Shown one piece after another: positions 34,991-46,700 of a DNA stretch of 64,000 bases. A program made the translations under genes and the position numbers. The stretch covers positions 28,039-92,038 of the forward strand of contig JADRCO010000006.1 in the NCBI GenBank assembly GCA_021464525.1, written 5' to 3'. Under the pieces are notes generated by a model, which saw only the letters and a program-made list of their open reading frames with translations, was not told the origin of the DNA and did not search any database. The DNA comes from Rhizophagus sp. LPA8_4_AMF (Eukaryota; Glomeromycota; Glomeromycetes; Glomerales; Glomeraceae). Numbering within the stretch: the first letter of the stretch is position 1; each line of letters begins with the position of its first letter.

Positions 34991-36478
34991 CCTCAGTTTT
35001 GTTACTTTAAAAACTTCATAATCTTCCATCAAAAACTTTTGACCAACATTTATGAAAAATTTTGTTCCAGGAAATGAACGTGTAGAATTACATTTAAGAG
35101 TATTATCCTTGATGGTCAGATCGAATAAATTAATAGAGCCAGGATCATGAATAGGTCTAGACCCATTTAAATTAGCCGCTCTTGTAATAATTGGTAAACT
35201 AACATTATTTTCATCTTTAAAAGAAAATAAAAAATGATTATCTGATAGTGTATTAAATTTCCAACTTCCTGGATTATACCCTCCAATTAACCTTCCGGTA
35301 TTTTTAATTTTAGCGATAATTAATGTCGGTCCTTTATCATCACATAATTCATGAAACCTTGTTGAATCAAATCCATCTTTAGTTGCACTATATAGTAATT
35401 CAAAAGAATAAGGTATATTTTTTATTTCATAATATTTATTTTCTTTATCTATCCAACTAGAAATTATGGCAAAATGTTTTTTATTAATAATTTCTGAACT
35501 AAAAGACGGTTTTCTTGGTTGTAACAAAATTATCGATTTTGGTAATGAATCAGGATCTATGTAATATCCGACTATATCATCAAAAATATTTTCCGGAAAA
35601 AGTCTTTTAAATGGAAAAATTTTTTGATAAAAAAATTTTGGAGAGATTTGAACCCATCTAATAAGTGGAATAAAATCGGAGAGAATTTTTCCAAGTTCAA
35701 TGAAATTTTCCTCAGTCCAATTAGAAAGATCATTAATATCAAGAGAAACTAACATTTGCGCTATTCCCCATTCTAACACATATTCCCAAATATTATATTC
35801 TTCCACGTGTAAATCGTCTCTTTGAATAAGTAAAATTAACATAGACTTATCTATTGCTAAATTATTTGTTGAAAATAATGTTTCAGGATGATTACAAATT
35901 AATTTTAGATAAGAATCCCTTAATACAGTTAAAGGTTCATACTGAAATAAAGTTTGAAGAACTTCAACAGGATTTTCTTGTAAAAAATCTGCTTGACCTT
36001 TAATTATATAGCTTTGAATATAATCGTTTAATCTCCAGAAGTACAGTTCATCTGATGCCGCAAAAAGTTTCAATACTTCGGATCCTTTTTGCTTATTCAA
36101 ATCGATCGTTCCAGCATAAACATACCTTTCCATCATAAAAAAAAAGCGAAAGATTAAATTAGATTTCTAAATTTTATTACTAATATATCGTATTCATAGT
36201 CTTTTAAGATAAAATTTTACTTACTTTAATAATAATTCCATAATTTTAGGATCAAATTTTGGTTCTTTAAGAAGAATCATCCCATCTTCTTTGTGGATCC
36301 AATTATTTGATAATGCAGCTTTAAAATAAGTCGACCTTAAACTTAATATTAACGAATGCGCGTAAAATCTTTTAATATTTCCATCAACTCCAACTTCAAT
36401 AATTACATCATAATTATTTCCGTTGAAAAGTAAATTTTCATAATCACATAATAATTCTTCCAAAAAATTATCTGTCAT
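32467..36478 (-). CDS. BTB-BACK-TLDc protein with long mini-exon-encoded C-terminal repeat tail
   Basis: Exon 1 36478-36225, exon 2 from 36125; the 99-bp intron has the same phase-2 position before YVYAGTIDL as in the paralogues. The start chosen is the ATG at 36478 (MTDNFLEELL), not the in-frame ATG 60 bases upstream, because BTB proteins of this family begin here. Domains: BTB (NYDVIIEV, SRSTYFKAALSNNW-like SLRSTYFKAALSNNW), BACK-like (YNIWEYVLEWGIAQML), TLDc (ISSWIDKENKYYEIKNIPYS, SATKDGFDSTRFHELCDDKG, MEDYEVFKVTK). Read without further splicing it stops at 34988-34990 (463 aa). The stop overlaps donor AG|GTAAGT (34991). With splicing, exon 2 ends at 34992 and 13 cassettes plus a terminal exon to 32467 extend it to 783 aa. 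Domain content is certain; the extension is inferred from splice signals and frame and is shared with the paralogue at 14636-16915. Confidence 0.88.
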
Positions 36479-37563
36479 TTTTTTTTTAGTAAATTTGTGG
36501 TAGAGGAAAGAGTTAAAAGAGTACGATTCCCAAAACAAATAACCACATTACATATTAACACGTGGTCATACATAGTGTTTTTTGCACGACTATTACTTCT
36601 TTCAAATAAAATCCCTTTTTTATCTAAACAATGACAAACCATGGTTACGGCAACTGAATGCTATTAAAAATGCTAGATTTGAAGGAGAATATTGCAAACT
36701 TTTACCTTATTTTGTGCTTTGATAACAAAAACATAGCATAGTTTCTACCATTTTCCTCATAAATATAATAGGTCATTAGGTTATTTAAGAAGTTGGTTGT
36801 ATTATAAATGAATTTCAAAGTTTCAATATTAAAAGATCATCTAATCTACTTTTAAATGAAAAACCAAAAATACGTCGTCGATCACGTCGATCATTAGTTA
36901 TGGGTGCTCAATGATTACTGCGAAGTACAGTACGTTTATGCAAAATAAATTTTACACGTTTATTTTCACATGTTACATCCGCTTAATTCTAATATTATTT
37001 TATTGAAAATTTGCTCTATACATAGTTATTTGTTAAGCTTATAAGAGTTATGATAATAGGATGGCTAAAAATTATGAAATCTTCCTCGAGCGGTATGATC
37101 GCAGGAAAGGGAAATATTCTGGTAACGAAATTGGAAAATACGAAGAAATTCAATTTTGACTTTTCTCGAAATTTTCGGACCTACTGTAATTATAAACACT
37201 TAGTTCACGGCGTTTAAATAGAAGCCTTAAATGGAAGCTTACATAAATACAAAATTCTTTTTTTTTTATTTTATTTTACAAGTACAACGCGCCCGCGCGT
37301 AATTTTTTTTTTTTTTACAATAAAATTCTTACGATTCCCTAATCCTACAATAATAAATAAATATATTTTTTTAAAACCTAAAATAAAATAAATAGATAAT
37401 TTTTTTAAACATTTTTAATTAATAATTTACAAATCGACAGAATTTACTTCTACAAAAAAAAAGATATGTAGGTAAGTTATCGGTAAAGTTAGGAATTACA
37501 GATAAATAGCAAGTCATATATTTACCATCAGAGATAATTTTACAATCAAGTGCTTCGGAATTC
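36479..37563. other. Intergenic / 5' flank
   Basis: Upstream region of the BTB-BACK-TLDc gene and possible 3' region of the kinase gene. The part 37440-37564 may hold a terminal kinase exon (see kinase entry). Otherwise AT-rich with T-runs near 37258 and 37308; nothing else recognised. Confidence 0.4.
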
Positions 37564-37619
37564 ACTAAATTTATATTACATTAATTTTAAAATTATATTA
37601 ATACAAAAGCAAAAATTAA

Positions 37620-39355
37620 TCACGTCTTACCGCTGCTTATTGTAGAAGGTTCGTAAAAAAAATCATCATCGTCAAAATTATCGGCATTCCTTGGTTGAAA
37701 ATCTATATCGCCAGTTGAATAAAACGCTCGTGGATTAGAATTAATATAAATTTTTACAGTTGATGTAGGAGATAAATTTTTATTATGATCTTCTGCCTCT
37801 TTAATTTGTAAATTGATTTCCGTATCCTTTTCATTTTGAATTTCCGTACACCATTTGCTAAAAGTTTCTTCTAATTCAGTAATTACGGGTCTTTCCAAAG
37901 GGTTTGCGTTTAAACATTGTTTAATTATATTTGTAATTAATTGTGGTACTTTAATATTGAATTTAGGTCTAAGACCTTCACATATTCTTAAAGCAAGTAA
38001 AGAATCATGAGATTTATCTAAGTACGGGGCTCGTTCAGAAATAATTTCAAACATAATTATACCCAATGCGTAGATATCAGACGCAGTAGAATAACAAGGT
38101 CTACCACGTAAAAGTTCAGGTGCCAAATATGGTGTAACTCCGTAAACACCATCCTTTTTAGGTTTAATGTAAGCGGGTTGACATAATCCGAGGTCAGTTA
38201 TCATAAATTTATTCGCTTTCTTTAAAATATTTCCTGGATGTAAATCTTTATGAATTAATTCTTTTTGATGAATTTCACAAATACCTCTTATAATTTGATA
38301 AATTATTTGAAATTTTTTTCTAAAATCGATCGATTTACAATTTTTTAAATAATCACAAAGATTTCCACTTTGTGCGTAATCCATAACCAACATATAATTC
38401 TTAGTATCAGGATCTTGAGTAATACCGTAACATCGAATAATAAATGTATCATCAGATAACATAATATGAGCTTTAATTTCATTTAAAAAATCTTTTGTTA
38501 TATTTTTAGAATTAAGTAAACTTTTTAATACCACTTGTTTGTTGACACAACTATGACAAAATGAATCGTTATTATCATCATCATCGTCATCATCACCAAC
38601 ATGACTTTTCTTTGTCTTATCGAAAAATTCGTTGATCCAAGTCGCACGATAAACTTCAGAAAATCCACCTTCCGCTAAATATTCTATATTCTCAAATTTA
38701 TCATAATCGATCCATTCGATCACTCCTGATATTGAGATTGCTTTTAATTGAATATCATTAATAAATTTGTCAATAATTTCGTTTCCACTAGTCCAATCTT
38801 TCGAATTTTTCTTTAATCTTCTGACTGAAAATTTACCAAAATCTAAAGTATCTTTAAGTCTTTGAAATTCTTGATCATTTAAAGTCTCAGAGTACCTTTG
38901 TTTTATACTGCTTACGTAAAGCTTTATTAATTCCACCAAACCTTTACGATCATACAAGTTTCCTTTTAGATAATCAAAATTACGATACTTTAAAGAGTGA
39001 ATACCCATTAAATGTAAAACTTTTGATAAAGATTTTAACCTCTTCAATAATCTTTCATAAGGTTCCACTCTTAATTTCTGAAATTTCGTCACACATTCTT
39101 CCATTTCCTTCTCATCATATTCCGCTTCTAAAAAAAAAAAAAAAGAATTTATTTATAATTTTAATTATTTTGATATTAATTTCATTTCATTAATGCAAAA
39201 TAATAAGGAGAAGCTGGCAATTCAAAAAGTCATTTCAAAACTTTCATTACTTTGTATAATTTTAAAAATAGATAAAGTTATACATTCACTAACGATAATA
39301 TAAATAGTATACCTCTTATAACTTTATTCCAAAGAATTTTTTCAATGACTTTCAT
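37620..39355 (-). CDS. TKL-like protein kinase with helical N-terminal region
   Basis: The long exon 39127-37620 contains the kinase. A small first exon, 39355-39313 (MKVIEKILWNKVIR), fits: donor G|GTATAC, 185-bp intron, acceptor TTTTTAG, phase 1, total 516 aa. In the numbering of the 494-residue frame starting at 39104: helical N-terminal region 1-125; glycine loop LAEGGFSEVYRA (143-154); ATP-binding lysine in VVLK (194); HKDLHPGN catalytic loop (285-292); DLG instead of DFG (304-306); APE (328-330); then the family block RPKFNIKVPQLI. HRD is HKD. A poly-Asp insert (about 170-180) lies between beta2 and beta3. Probably a cytosolic Ser/Thr or dual-specificity kinase of the expanded glomeromycete family. 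The stop at 37620 follows a donor-like GGTAAG; an acceptor at 37565 (ATTTAG) leads in phase 1 to NSEALDCKIISDGKY, which resembles C-termini of this family, so the last exon may be missing from this model. Confidence 0.87.
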
Positions 39356-39980
39356 TTTTTATTCAGTAGATAAAATCCGTAAAAATCAGATATTGCATAA
39401 ATATATGTTTATATTATCGGAGTAAGAATCCGCTGCAGGGTCAAGTTTATATCTTGCGCCCGCTGATTATATACTAATTTCAAAGGAATTCTGCAGGAAA
39501 GATCAAATATTCATGCAACAATTGCAAAAGCGACATATTGCGTTTCATATTTAAACATATTTAGACAGAACCTAACTAATGTTGTGATAGCATGATGCAA
39601 TCATTTAAATGATTAAACCTTAGATTACAAGATTTCAGCTAAAAAAAAAAAAATGTATTGTTTATTTTGAATGATTACTATTCTTTCATTTTACTTTTAA
39701 GTTTCTAAATTTAGCCAAACGTGAAATTTTAAATGAATATAAAAATTTATAAATATTTCACTAATTTTTGACATCCCGAATATGATAATTAGATTACTGT
39801 AAATGCACAAACATTGGAAGGAAAAATAAAAAAAATTTTTATGATAAGAACTTTATTTAGAATTTCGGAAATGCATGTAGTCGATATATCGTAATATGTT
39901 ACAATAAAATTAAAAATAATTATTATATAATACAAAGTAATAAATTACATTAAAAAATATGATTTCTTAGTAAAAATTTT
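39356..39980. other. Intergenic
   Basis: 5' flank of the kinase and 3' flank of the small secreted protein. AT-rich; no gene or repeat recognised. Confidence 0.4.
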
Positions 39981-40424
39981 CTAATATGTTCTAAATACTA
40001 CGTTCATACATATTTTTAAATAACAAATTTCATACCATTCTTTATTTTTATACTTTTGATCTATATCTTCTCTGTTTATATAAGTTAAATGAGGACCGAA
40101 TTTATTATAAGCTTTATTGAACCATACAGGACTAAAATAAAGCATGGTTCCAAAATTTTTTTTGTCATTTGAATTTTTATCAGAATAATCATCAGTACGA
40201 ATCATTTCCCAAAACTCTCCGGGTTGCTGAATAGAATTAAAATCGATTATCTTCAAGGTAGGAAATGAAGGATCAGGATGATCAAGTGTTGGTGATAAAG
40301 AATCAATATCTCTTCTTTCCGGTAACTCATTAATTGGAAATGTTATAACAGAATACGTGGCGTATATAATAATAATTAAGATGGTGGTAAGAATTGAAGA
40401 TTTGGTATTATTATGTTTCGTCAT
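39981..40424 (-). CDS. Small secreted protein candidate, 147 aa
   Basis: Start taken at the ATG at 40424 (MTKHNNTKSSILTTILIIII), which gives a short basic N-region, a hydrophobic core (ILTTILIIIIYATYSV) and a cleavage-like site before FPINELPERR; the in-frame ATG at 40499 would put a lysine-rich low-complexity leader in front and is less likely. The mature part has a dibasic site (PERR-D) that could be cut by a Kex2-like protease, and motifs such as FWEMIRTDDY and GTMLYFSPVWFNKAY. It has only two cysteines, near the C-terminus, and no known domain. Expected outside the cell or at the cell wall; effector role is a guess. The 5' flank is T-rich (40426-40480). Confidence 0.55.
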   Translation of the reverse strand: MTKHNNTKSSILTTILIIIIYATYSVITFPINELPERRDIDSLSPTLDHPDPSFPTLKIIDFNSIQQPGEFWEMIRTDDYSDKNSNDKKNFGTMLYFSPVWFNKAYNKFGPHLTYINREDIDQKYKNKEWYEICYLKICMNVVFRTY

Positions 40425-43189
40425 TTTTTTTTTTTTGTTATTTTTTTTTCTTTCAAATTTTGAATGTTTTTTTGTTTTTTTTTCAGAAGAAATTTTCATG
40501 GTGTTTAAATATCTTCAAGATTCGAAAAATTTCGTTAATCCTAATTTAGATATTTGATTATAATTTTGACAATGCTAACCGCTAACCAATAATGGATCAC
40601 AGATCAGAAACAAGGAGTTTCATGGTTTTTTTTATAACGAAGAATTTATTTAAGTGCAAAAAGAAATTTTCAATGAAATACTACTTTTATCAACAAGAAG
40701 CCAAAGGAGCCTTTTTAGGTAATAATGAATTATTAAAAAGATATAAAAATAGGTCGTTATACAAACCAAAAACATAAACCAATAATGACCGTGATAACTT
40801 GCCAATCATCGTTTGTTTTCACAAGATTAAATAATGCTTAGCCTAAACAATTGCTAAAATAATTTTTATTTAGACCATATTTTAAAACTGTAAAAACGTC
40901 CTTAATAGCATTCTCATTCATGCTCCAATTATCATTTTTGTTGTCTATAATTTAAAGATACATCATTAATAAAATTATTTATAGTGACTACATCCTGATA
41001 TAGTATATAAAAGGAAATTATGATACACACATATTCAAGCACTGTGAAATTCGTGCAACGTAACCCTATTATCGGTTTATATCGTCCATTAATAATATTT
41101 GTTATCAATTACATTTCTATAAATTTTTTAAAGTCTTCACTCACCTTTTCTAATTTTTCTAACCAGCTTTGAAATGCAAAGAATTTCGACAATATAATAA
41201 AACAATTTGTGTAATACATCCATTACTGCATTTACTTCTGCAATTACAAAGTTTATTTATTTTTAAGCGTCCAATCTACGAAGTATCTAGTATCAAATGT
41301 TAAAATAATTTTTATGATTTCACTGAACTACTTTATCATCTGTATCACATTACTTTTTTTAGCTGCTTCTTTTTGTTTTTATTTTTATTTTTTTTAATCT
41401 TTTAATTTTTTTCTTGCTTTAATTTTAATGTATCAACTGAATATAAATATAAACTTTCAGTATGTGATCTATTTACTTTTTTTTTTATTAATATGCGAAA
41501 TGATTTTAAAAAAAATCGCGTATGGTACGCCATAGAAATTTGCCATTAATATGTATGGCCCCACACATAGCCCACTATCGTACTACCGTCACACCGTTGA
41601 ACTTAATCGGATCATAAAGAAGTACTTTTTAAAGAACTGAAATTCGCAATTCTTTCAATGATGTGCGAGATAATGCCAATATTGAATCCAATTACAAGAA
41701 GTACAAATTATTGTACTCTCAGCAGATGAAATTTTTTTTTTTCAAAAAACGATAAAAAATTATTTATTACTTTATTGGAAATCTAATATAAATAATAAAA
41801 AAAATAAAAAATAAAAATAAAAAATTGGTTATTAAGTCAATATTTTTCATCTCGAGAAAGACACATCCCTTCTACTTTTGCTCTTTAAATCTTTGAGATT
41901 TTTCTTTTTTAGTATACGCGATAGGTTTTTGCAGAATGCTGGCGCCTTCCACAAATCATTGAAAATTGAGGAAATTCTAATACATGTAAGTAAAAATAAT
42001 AAATGGACAGCAGCAAGTAAGTAGCTCATGCAGTGATGAAGATGCCATCCTTCATCCTCATTCTTGCTGGGCATAGTCAGGAAGAACAATTCACTTCCTC
42101 ACCAGGAAATACTTCTAAAGCGTGATCACAAAAATATTTTTTAATATATACTTTGCTCTTCATTCTTGCGTGTTATCATCTCTTAATAATATCATTTATT
42201 GTTAAAATCTAGTAACAATGCAACTTTTTGGGATATATTTATTAAGGTTGTTTGTGTCTGATATCAGAATTTAAAATCAATAAGTGTAGTAATAATTTTT
42301 AATATTATTTCGTGCTAAATTCAGTTTGAACCAGTATAAAAAGTTAGAAATATATTTAATTTTGACAGGCAAAATTAAGAATAATTTTGTCAATTTTTTT
42401 TTTACCTGAAACCCGAATTATTTCACACGTGACATTACTCCGTGAATAACTATTGAAGAGGTATGACTTTCTTCTATAAATATTAATGTAAATTTTCTAC
42501 TCTCTAAGCAAATGCATAAGAACACAAGCTACGGCTTAATTACAAAAAAACCTAATCCACAGGAATACCTATTGTGGTGGGAACATATAATAAAGATTTT
42601 AACGTCCTGTATGTAATACTAATATAGGTTATAGAGATGCGTATGCCGTAATAGTTTCAGTATATAAAAAATAATGAAATTTAATTTTAAAATACTTACT
42701 GAGTCATAATATTAATTTCATAATATTATCTATATGATTACTATTTATCTCCTACCATTATATATATATATATATACACGCAATTTTTATGCGAATATAC
42801 TTATACTCACCAATCGATCATATCAATTACTATGCATCAATACTGTTTGTGAAATTTTATACATTTTGTATATGACAAATTTGTAATGATTCACGCGTAA
42901 GCGTGTGAAAATTTTATTAACTCCGTTATTTATTCCGATTAACATTTTAAGTCTGGCTCACTCTTTCTGTATCTAACTCTTTTCTCCGTTTCCTCTCTCC
43001 TTCCCTCTCATCCCTCTTATTCTTTCCATCTCTCTCTTCTCTCTGTTCTTTCCATTCGCTCTCTCACTCTTCCCCCCTTTTCCTATTACACTTCCCTTCT
43101 TTATTTTGTTCATATTCTCTTACGCTTAACTGTCTAATGGAATATGGTGGTCAGATAAGAAGGCAAGTTTTTCTTATTTTTTTTGGGTA
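40425..43189. other. Intergenic, no gene recognised
   Basis: AT-rich spacer. The open frame at 41847-42089 (minus) lies in a patch with higher G+C (about 41850-42110) but shows no domain and may be a transposon remnant. Pyrimidine-rich runs occur at 42960-43090 (TCTCTCTT-type). Confidence 0.4.
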
Positions 43190-43990
43190 CTTTTTTTGGA
43201 GCAGCATGATGTTATGCATGGGTGGGAGCATAGCATGCTTACTTTGTAAGCTGTGAGTACCAGCTTTGCTGCAGGGCTGGCTGGAATTTTTTGGTGCGGT
43301 ATAGTACTATACTACTATACGAGGGTTGGAGCATAGACGCTTGCTTTTAGTAACCCTCGTGGGTACTAGCTATTGCTGCAGTTCTGCAATAGACCGAAGG
43401 TAAGTTCCATTGGATACTTTTATTGGAACAGCATGATCTACACGTGAGTGGGAGCATAGCGTGCTTACCTTGTAAGCCTGTGTGTACCAGCTTTGCTGCA
43501 GTCTCATAGTAGGGCTGGCTGGGAATTTTTTGGTGCGGTATAGTACTATACGAGGGTTAGAGCATAGACGCTTGCTTTTATCTGATCCTTGGTGTAACTG
43601 AGCGTAGCTCATTTCGTCAGAAATTCATATTTTTTGTAGTAAGCTCGTGGTGACGAGCTATTGCTGCAGTTCTGCGATAGGACCGAAAGTAAGTTCCATT
43701 GGATACTTCTATTGGAACAGCATGATGCTACACGTGAGTGGGAGCATAGCGTGCTTACCTTGTAAGCCTGTGGTACCAGCTTTGCTGCAGTCTCACAGTA
43801 CAGTAGGGCTGGCTGGGAATTTTTTGGTGCGGCATAGTACTATGCGAGGGTTGGAGCATAGGCGCTTACTTTTAGTAAGCTCGTGGGTACCAGCTTTTGC
43901 TGCAGTCCTGCGATAGGACCGGGTTGGTATGGAACGGCATGATGCTATGCGTAATAATTTTATAGGGTGGAGCATAGTGCACTTATTAGG
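43190..43990. repeat. Tandem array of hairpin-forming repeats, half-unit about 145 bp
   Basis: G+C is clearly higher than the surroundings. A higher-order unit of 290 bp is seen by comparing CACGTGAGTGGGAGCATAGC at 43441 and 43731; an earlier, partly deleted copy starts near 43200 and a final partial one near 43930. Each unit consists of two related halves, both reading GGAGCATAG...GCTTAC...GTAAGC...GTACCAGCTTT...GCTGCAGT. Stems are visible in each half: GCTTAC-loop-GTAAGC, TCCTGCGATAGGA, GCATAGTACTATGC. Open frames in it are by-products of the repeat. It may be a SINE-like or structured-RNA repeat; no polymerase III boxes were identified with confidence. Confidence 0.8.
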
Positions 43991-46700
43991 AGGTCCCTTC
44001 GCTATTTAAACAAAAAAATTTAAACATAAATTGCAAAAAGACGATTTATGTAAAAGCAACTTTTTATTCTAATGGTGGTTAATTTTAACAAAATTTTAAA
44101 AATAAAATGATCTGTTTGGCAGTTTGTGATATGTTTACTGTGTCTTAAATACAACTTAAATACTTTTAAAGAATGAGGTTAATGTATTTTAACATCTATT
44201 TATATTGCTTAATTTTAAATTTAAAGTAGTAAATAAATTGTATAGGTTTTACGAACATTATAATATGGAAAATTATTTAAAAGTTAAATCAATTGTGGTG
44301 TGAAGTCAGTCGCGAATTTTAATTCCATAAACCTCAAACTTTTTCGTTCACGAAAATATTTATTTATTCATTTAAAATAATTTTACTGAGATATGAAGCT
44401 AACCCATATAAAAAGTATAATCTAGAATCTATCCATATATCTATATTAGAGCCATTTGAAATTGTCTTTTCTCCCTGAATTATGATAATCTACCTCGATA
44501 TCGTTCGCGAAGATATTTTAAATACTTCCATAAATCACGTGATAAACCCAGCTCAATTGAAATTCTACCAATTGCAGCATATACATTTTATAAATATTTT
44601 TTGCATTTGGGACCCGCATAAAAATTTATTGCGAAAATAACACAGTATATGTATGTATATATTAGCTAAAAAAAATTATTATAAGAAAAAACATCTATAC
44701 AGTATAAATGTATACGGTATATTTGTGTACGATCTATTAACTATTTTTAAAAATCAATTCAAATAATTAACGTATCATTTATCGAATAACTAACTTTTCT
44801 GTAAAATACTCCTTTAGTTTTTCGAGAGTTTAGGCGTTATGATATTAGTAATAGAATATGTTGGATCGAATTTCAAAATTGTCAAATAATAAATGACATA
44901 CTGACGCGTTTTGCAAATTTTTCGTTCAATATACTCGAATTATTGGAACATTGATTCCAGCTTTTTCGTAGTTTGTTTTACAATGTTTTGTATAAATCTT
45001 TCAGCCAATATAAAATGTTGATATATATCAGTTATAATGTGACGTTATGATTTGACATTCTTAGGTTTCAAGTAATTGAGAATTCCGAGGGAGTTCTGCT
45101 AATTATTGATTTTTACTTTTTTCACATCACACCCTAATGATTTTCGTTTATTACTAGCAAATTCTTTTTGTTTATTACACAATTCAATTTATAGAGTAAT
45201 CTAAACGTAAAAGTGACACAATTTTTTTTGTTAATCTCTGGCTGAACGCCCTTTATTGTTATCGAAAAAATAAAGACGGAAAGACCTGGTCGTACTGAAT
45301 ATTCATCCAAGCCCGCATTTTCCAATACGGGATTTTACAATATCAACATTACCTTTTTTCTTGCCCCCTCGCTTACGTAGATTTAATGTTAATGCTACTA
45401 TACTTAATTACATGTCATTAAAACCTATATATGTAAATGTAGATAACACGGGCTGCATCAGACGATTTTTTCCAACATCAAATTGTTGAATTTGTTTTTT
45501 AGTCTGGTTTAAAACTGGGTTTCTTATTTTAACTACGACGACACGATGATTCCGCAAGGAATTTTCATAAGAAATTATAATTTATTTGCAATGCGACGCC
45601 GTGACCGCTTATGCTAAAATTACTGATGTATATTTAAAACTTTCATTAGTAAACGATATACTATATAAGAATAGTAACACGTAATAAATTATACAAATAT
45701 TTCATTATCTTGTTGAAATTTGATTAATTGATTATACAAATTAATAAAATTATAAATCGTCATACTTTTAATAAGGATATGGAAGGATTTTCTCGTAAAA
45801 GAATGGTAGTTATATTGTTTAATTTATTTGCTTATATAATAAAGAATTTAACAACTTTATTCTTCTTTAGTGATATAACTGATAAATGTATCAGGCAATT
45901 TGCAATTTATTGCTAAACAAATGAATTTGTGCGACTTTTAATTAATAGAAATCCTCTCAAAAAGGAGTAAGAATTAAATATAAGCGAAAGAATTACTTTA
46001 TTAACGTATAAATAAAATCGATAATTGTTTAATAGCAGTACTTACGCGTAGTAGTAATACCATTACTGTTACTGTGTGATGTGAAAAATTATTTTTTACA
46101 TCATCGCCGCGTAAGAATACAATTAATAATCTAACCCGATACTAGGTCACGAATTTGATGACCTGATCTGAATATTTTGGGTCAACCTGACGGCCTGGCA
46201 TGCCATAAAATTATCCTTAAATGGTATGCAATTAACAGTTAAAACTCTACGACTTTTACGCCTACAACTTATCTCACTGTTCGTAGAAAGTAATTGTTTG
46301 GTTAGCTTTTATCAATTTTTGCATAAATAATAAATGCATCAAAATTTTATATGAGCATCACCACAAAAAAAAAACGTAGAGATCTTTTTTTAAAACATTT
46401 TAATGATTTCTTTTTGCATTCATACAATTTAACTCTTTGTAATCAGGTTAAATGGATAAAAAAAAAAAAATTTAAAAAAATAAGTTATCCTACAATATTT
46501 ATGTAAAAATGTGGGATAGTTAAAAGAAGATATATATAAATAAAACTATATACATGTATGTATGTAATTTTTTTTTAACAAATATTTCAATGCATGTACA
46601 TACCTAAATAGCAAAAAATGAGTTAATTTAATAATCAATAAAATGTGTTAATATAATAAATTTTCAATATAGAAAAAATAAACAAATAAATAAAATCAGA
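43991..46700. other. Intergenic, no gene recognised
   Basis: AT-rich. Minor open frames (45134-45325 minus, 45728-45916 plus) lack domain features. No RNA gene or clear terminal repeats seen. Confidence 0.4.

Noticed and set aside
41847-42089. 80-codon open frame on the minus strand
   Set aside because: No domain, no signal peptide, no paralogue; the patch of higher G+C may be a repeat remnant.
43370-43975. Several open frames of 60-89 codons on both strands
   Set aside because: They repeat with the 290-bp tandem unit and shift with its indels; the selection visible is on stems, not on codons.
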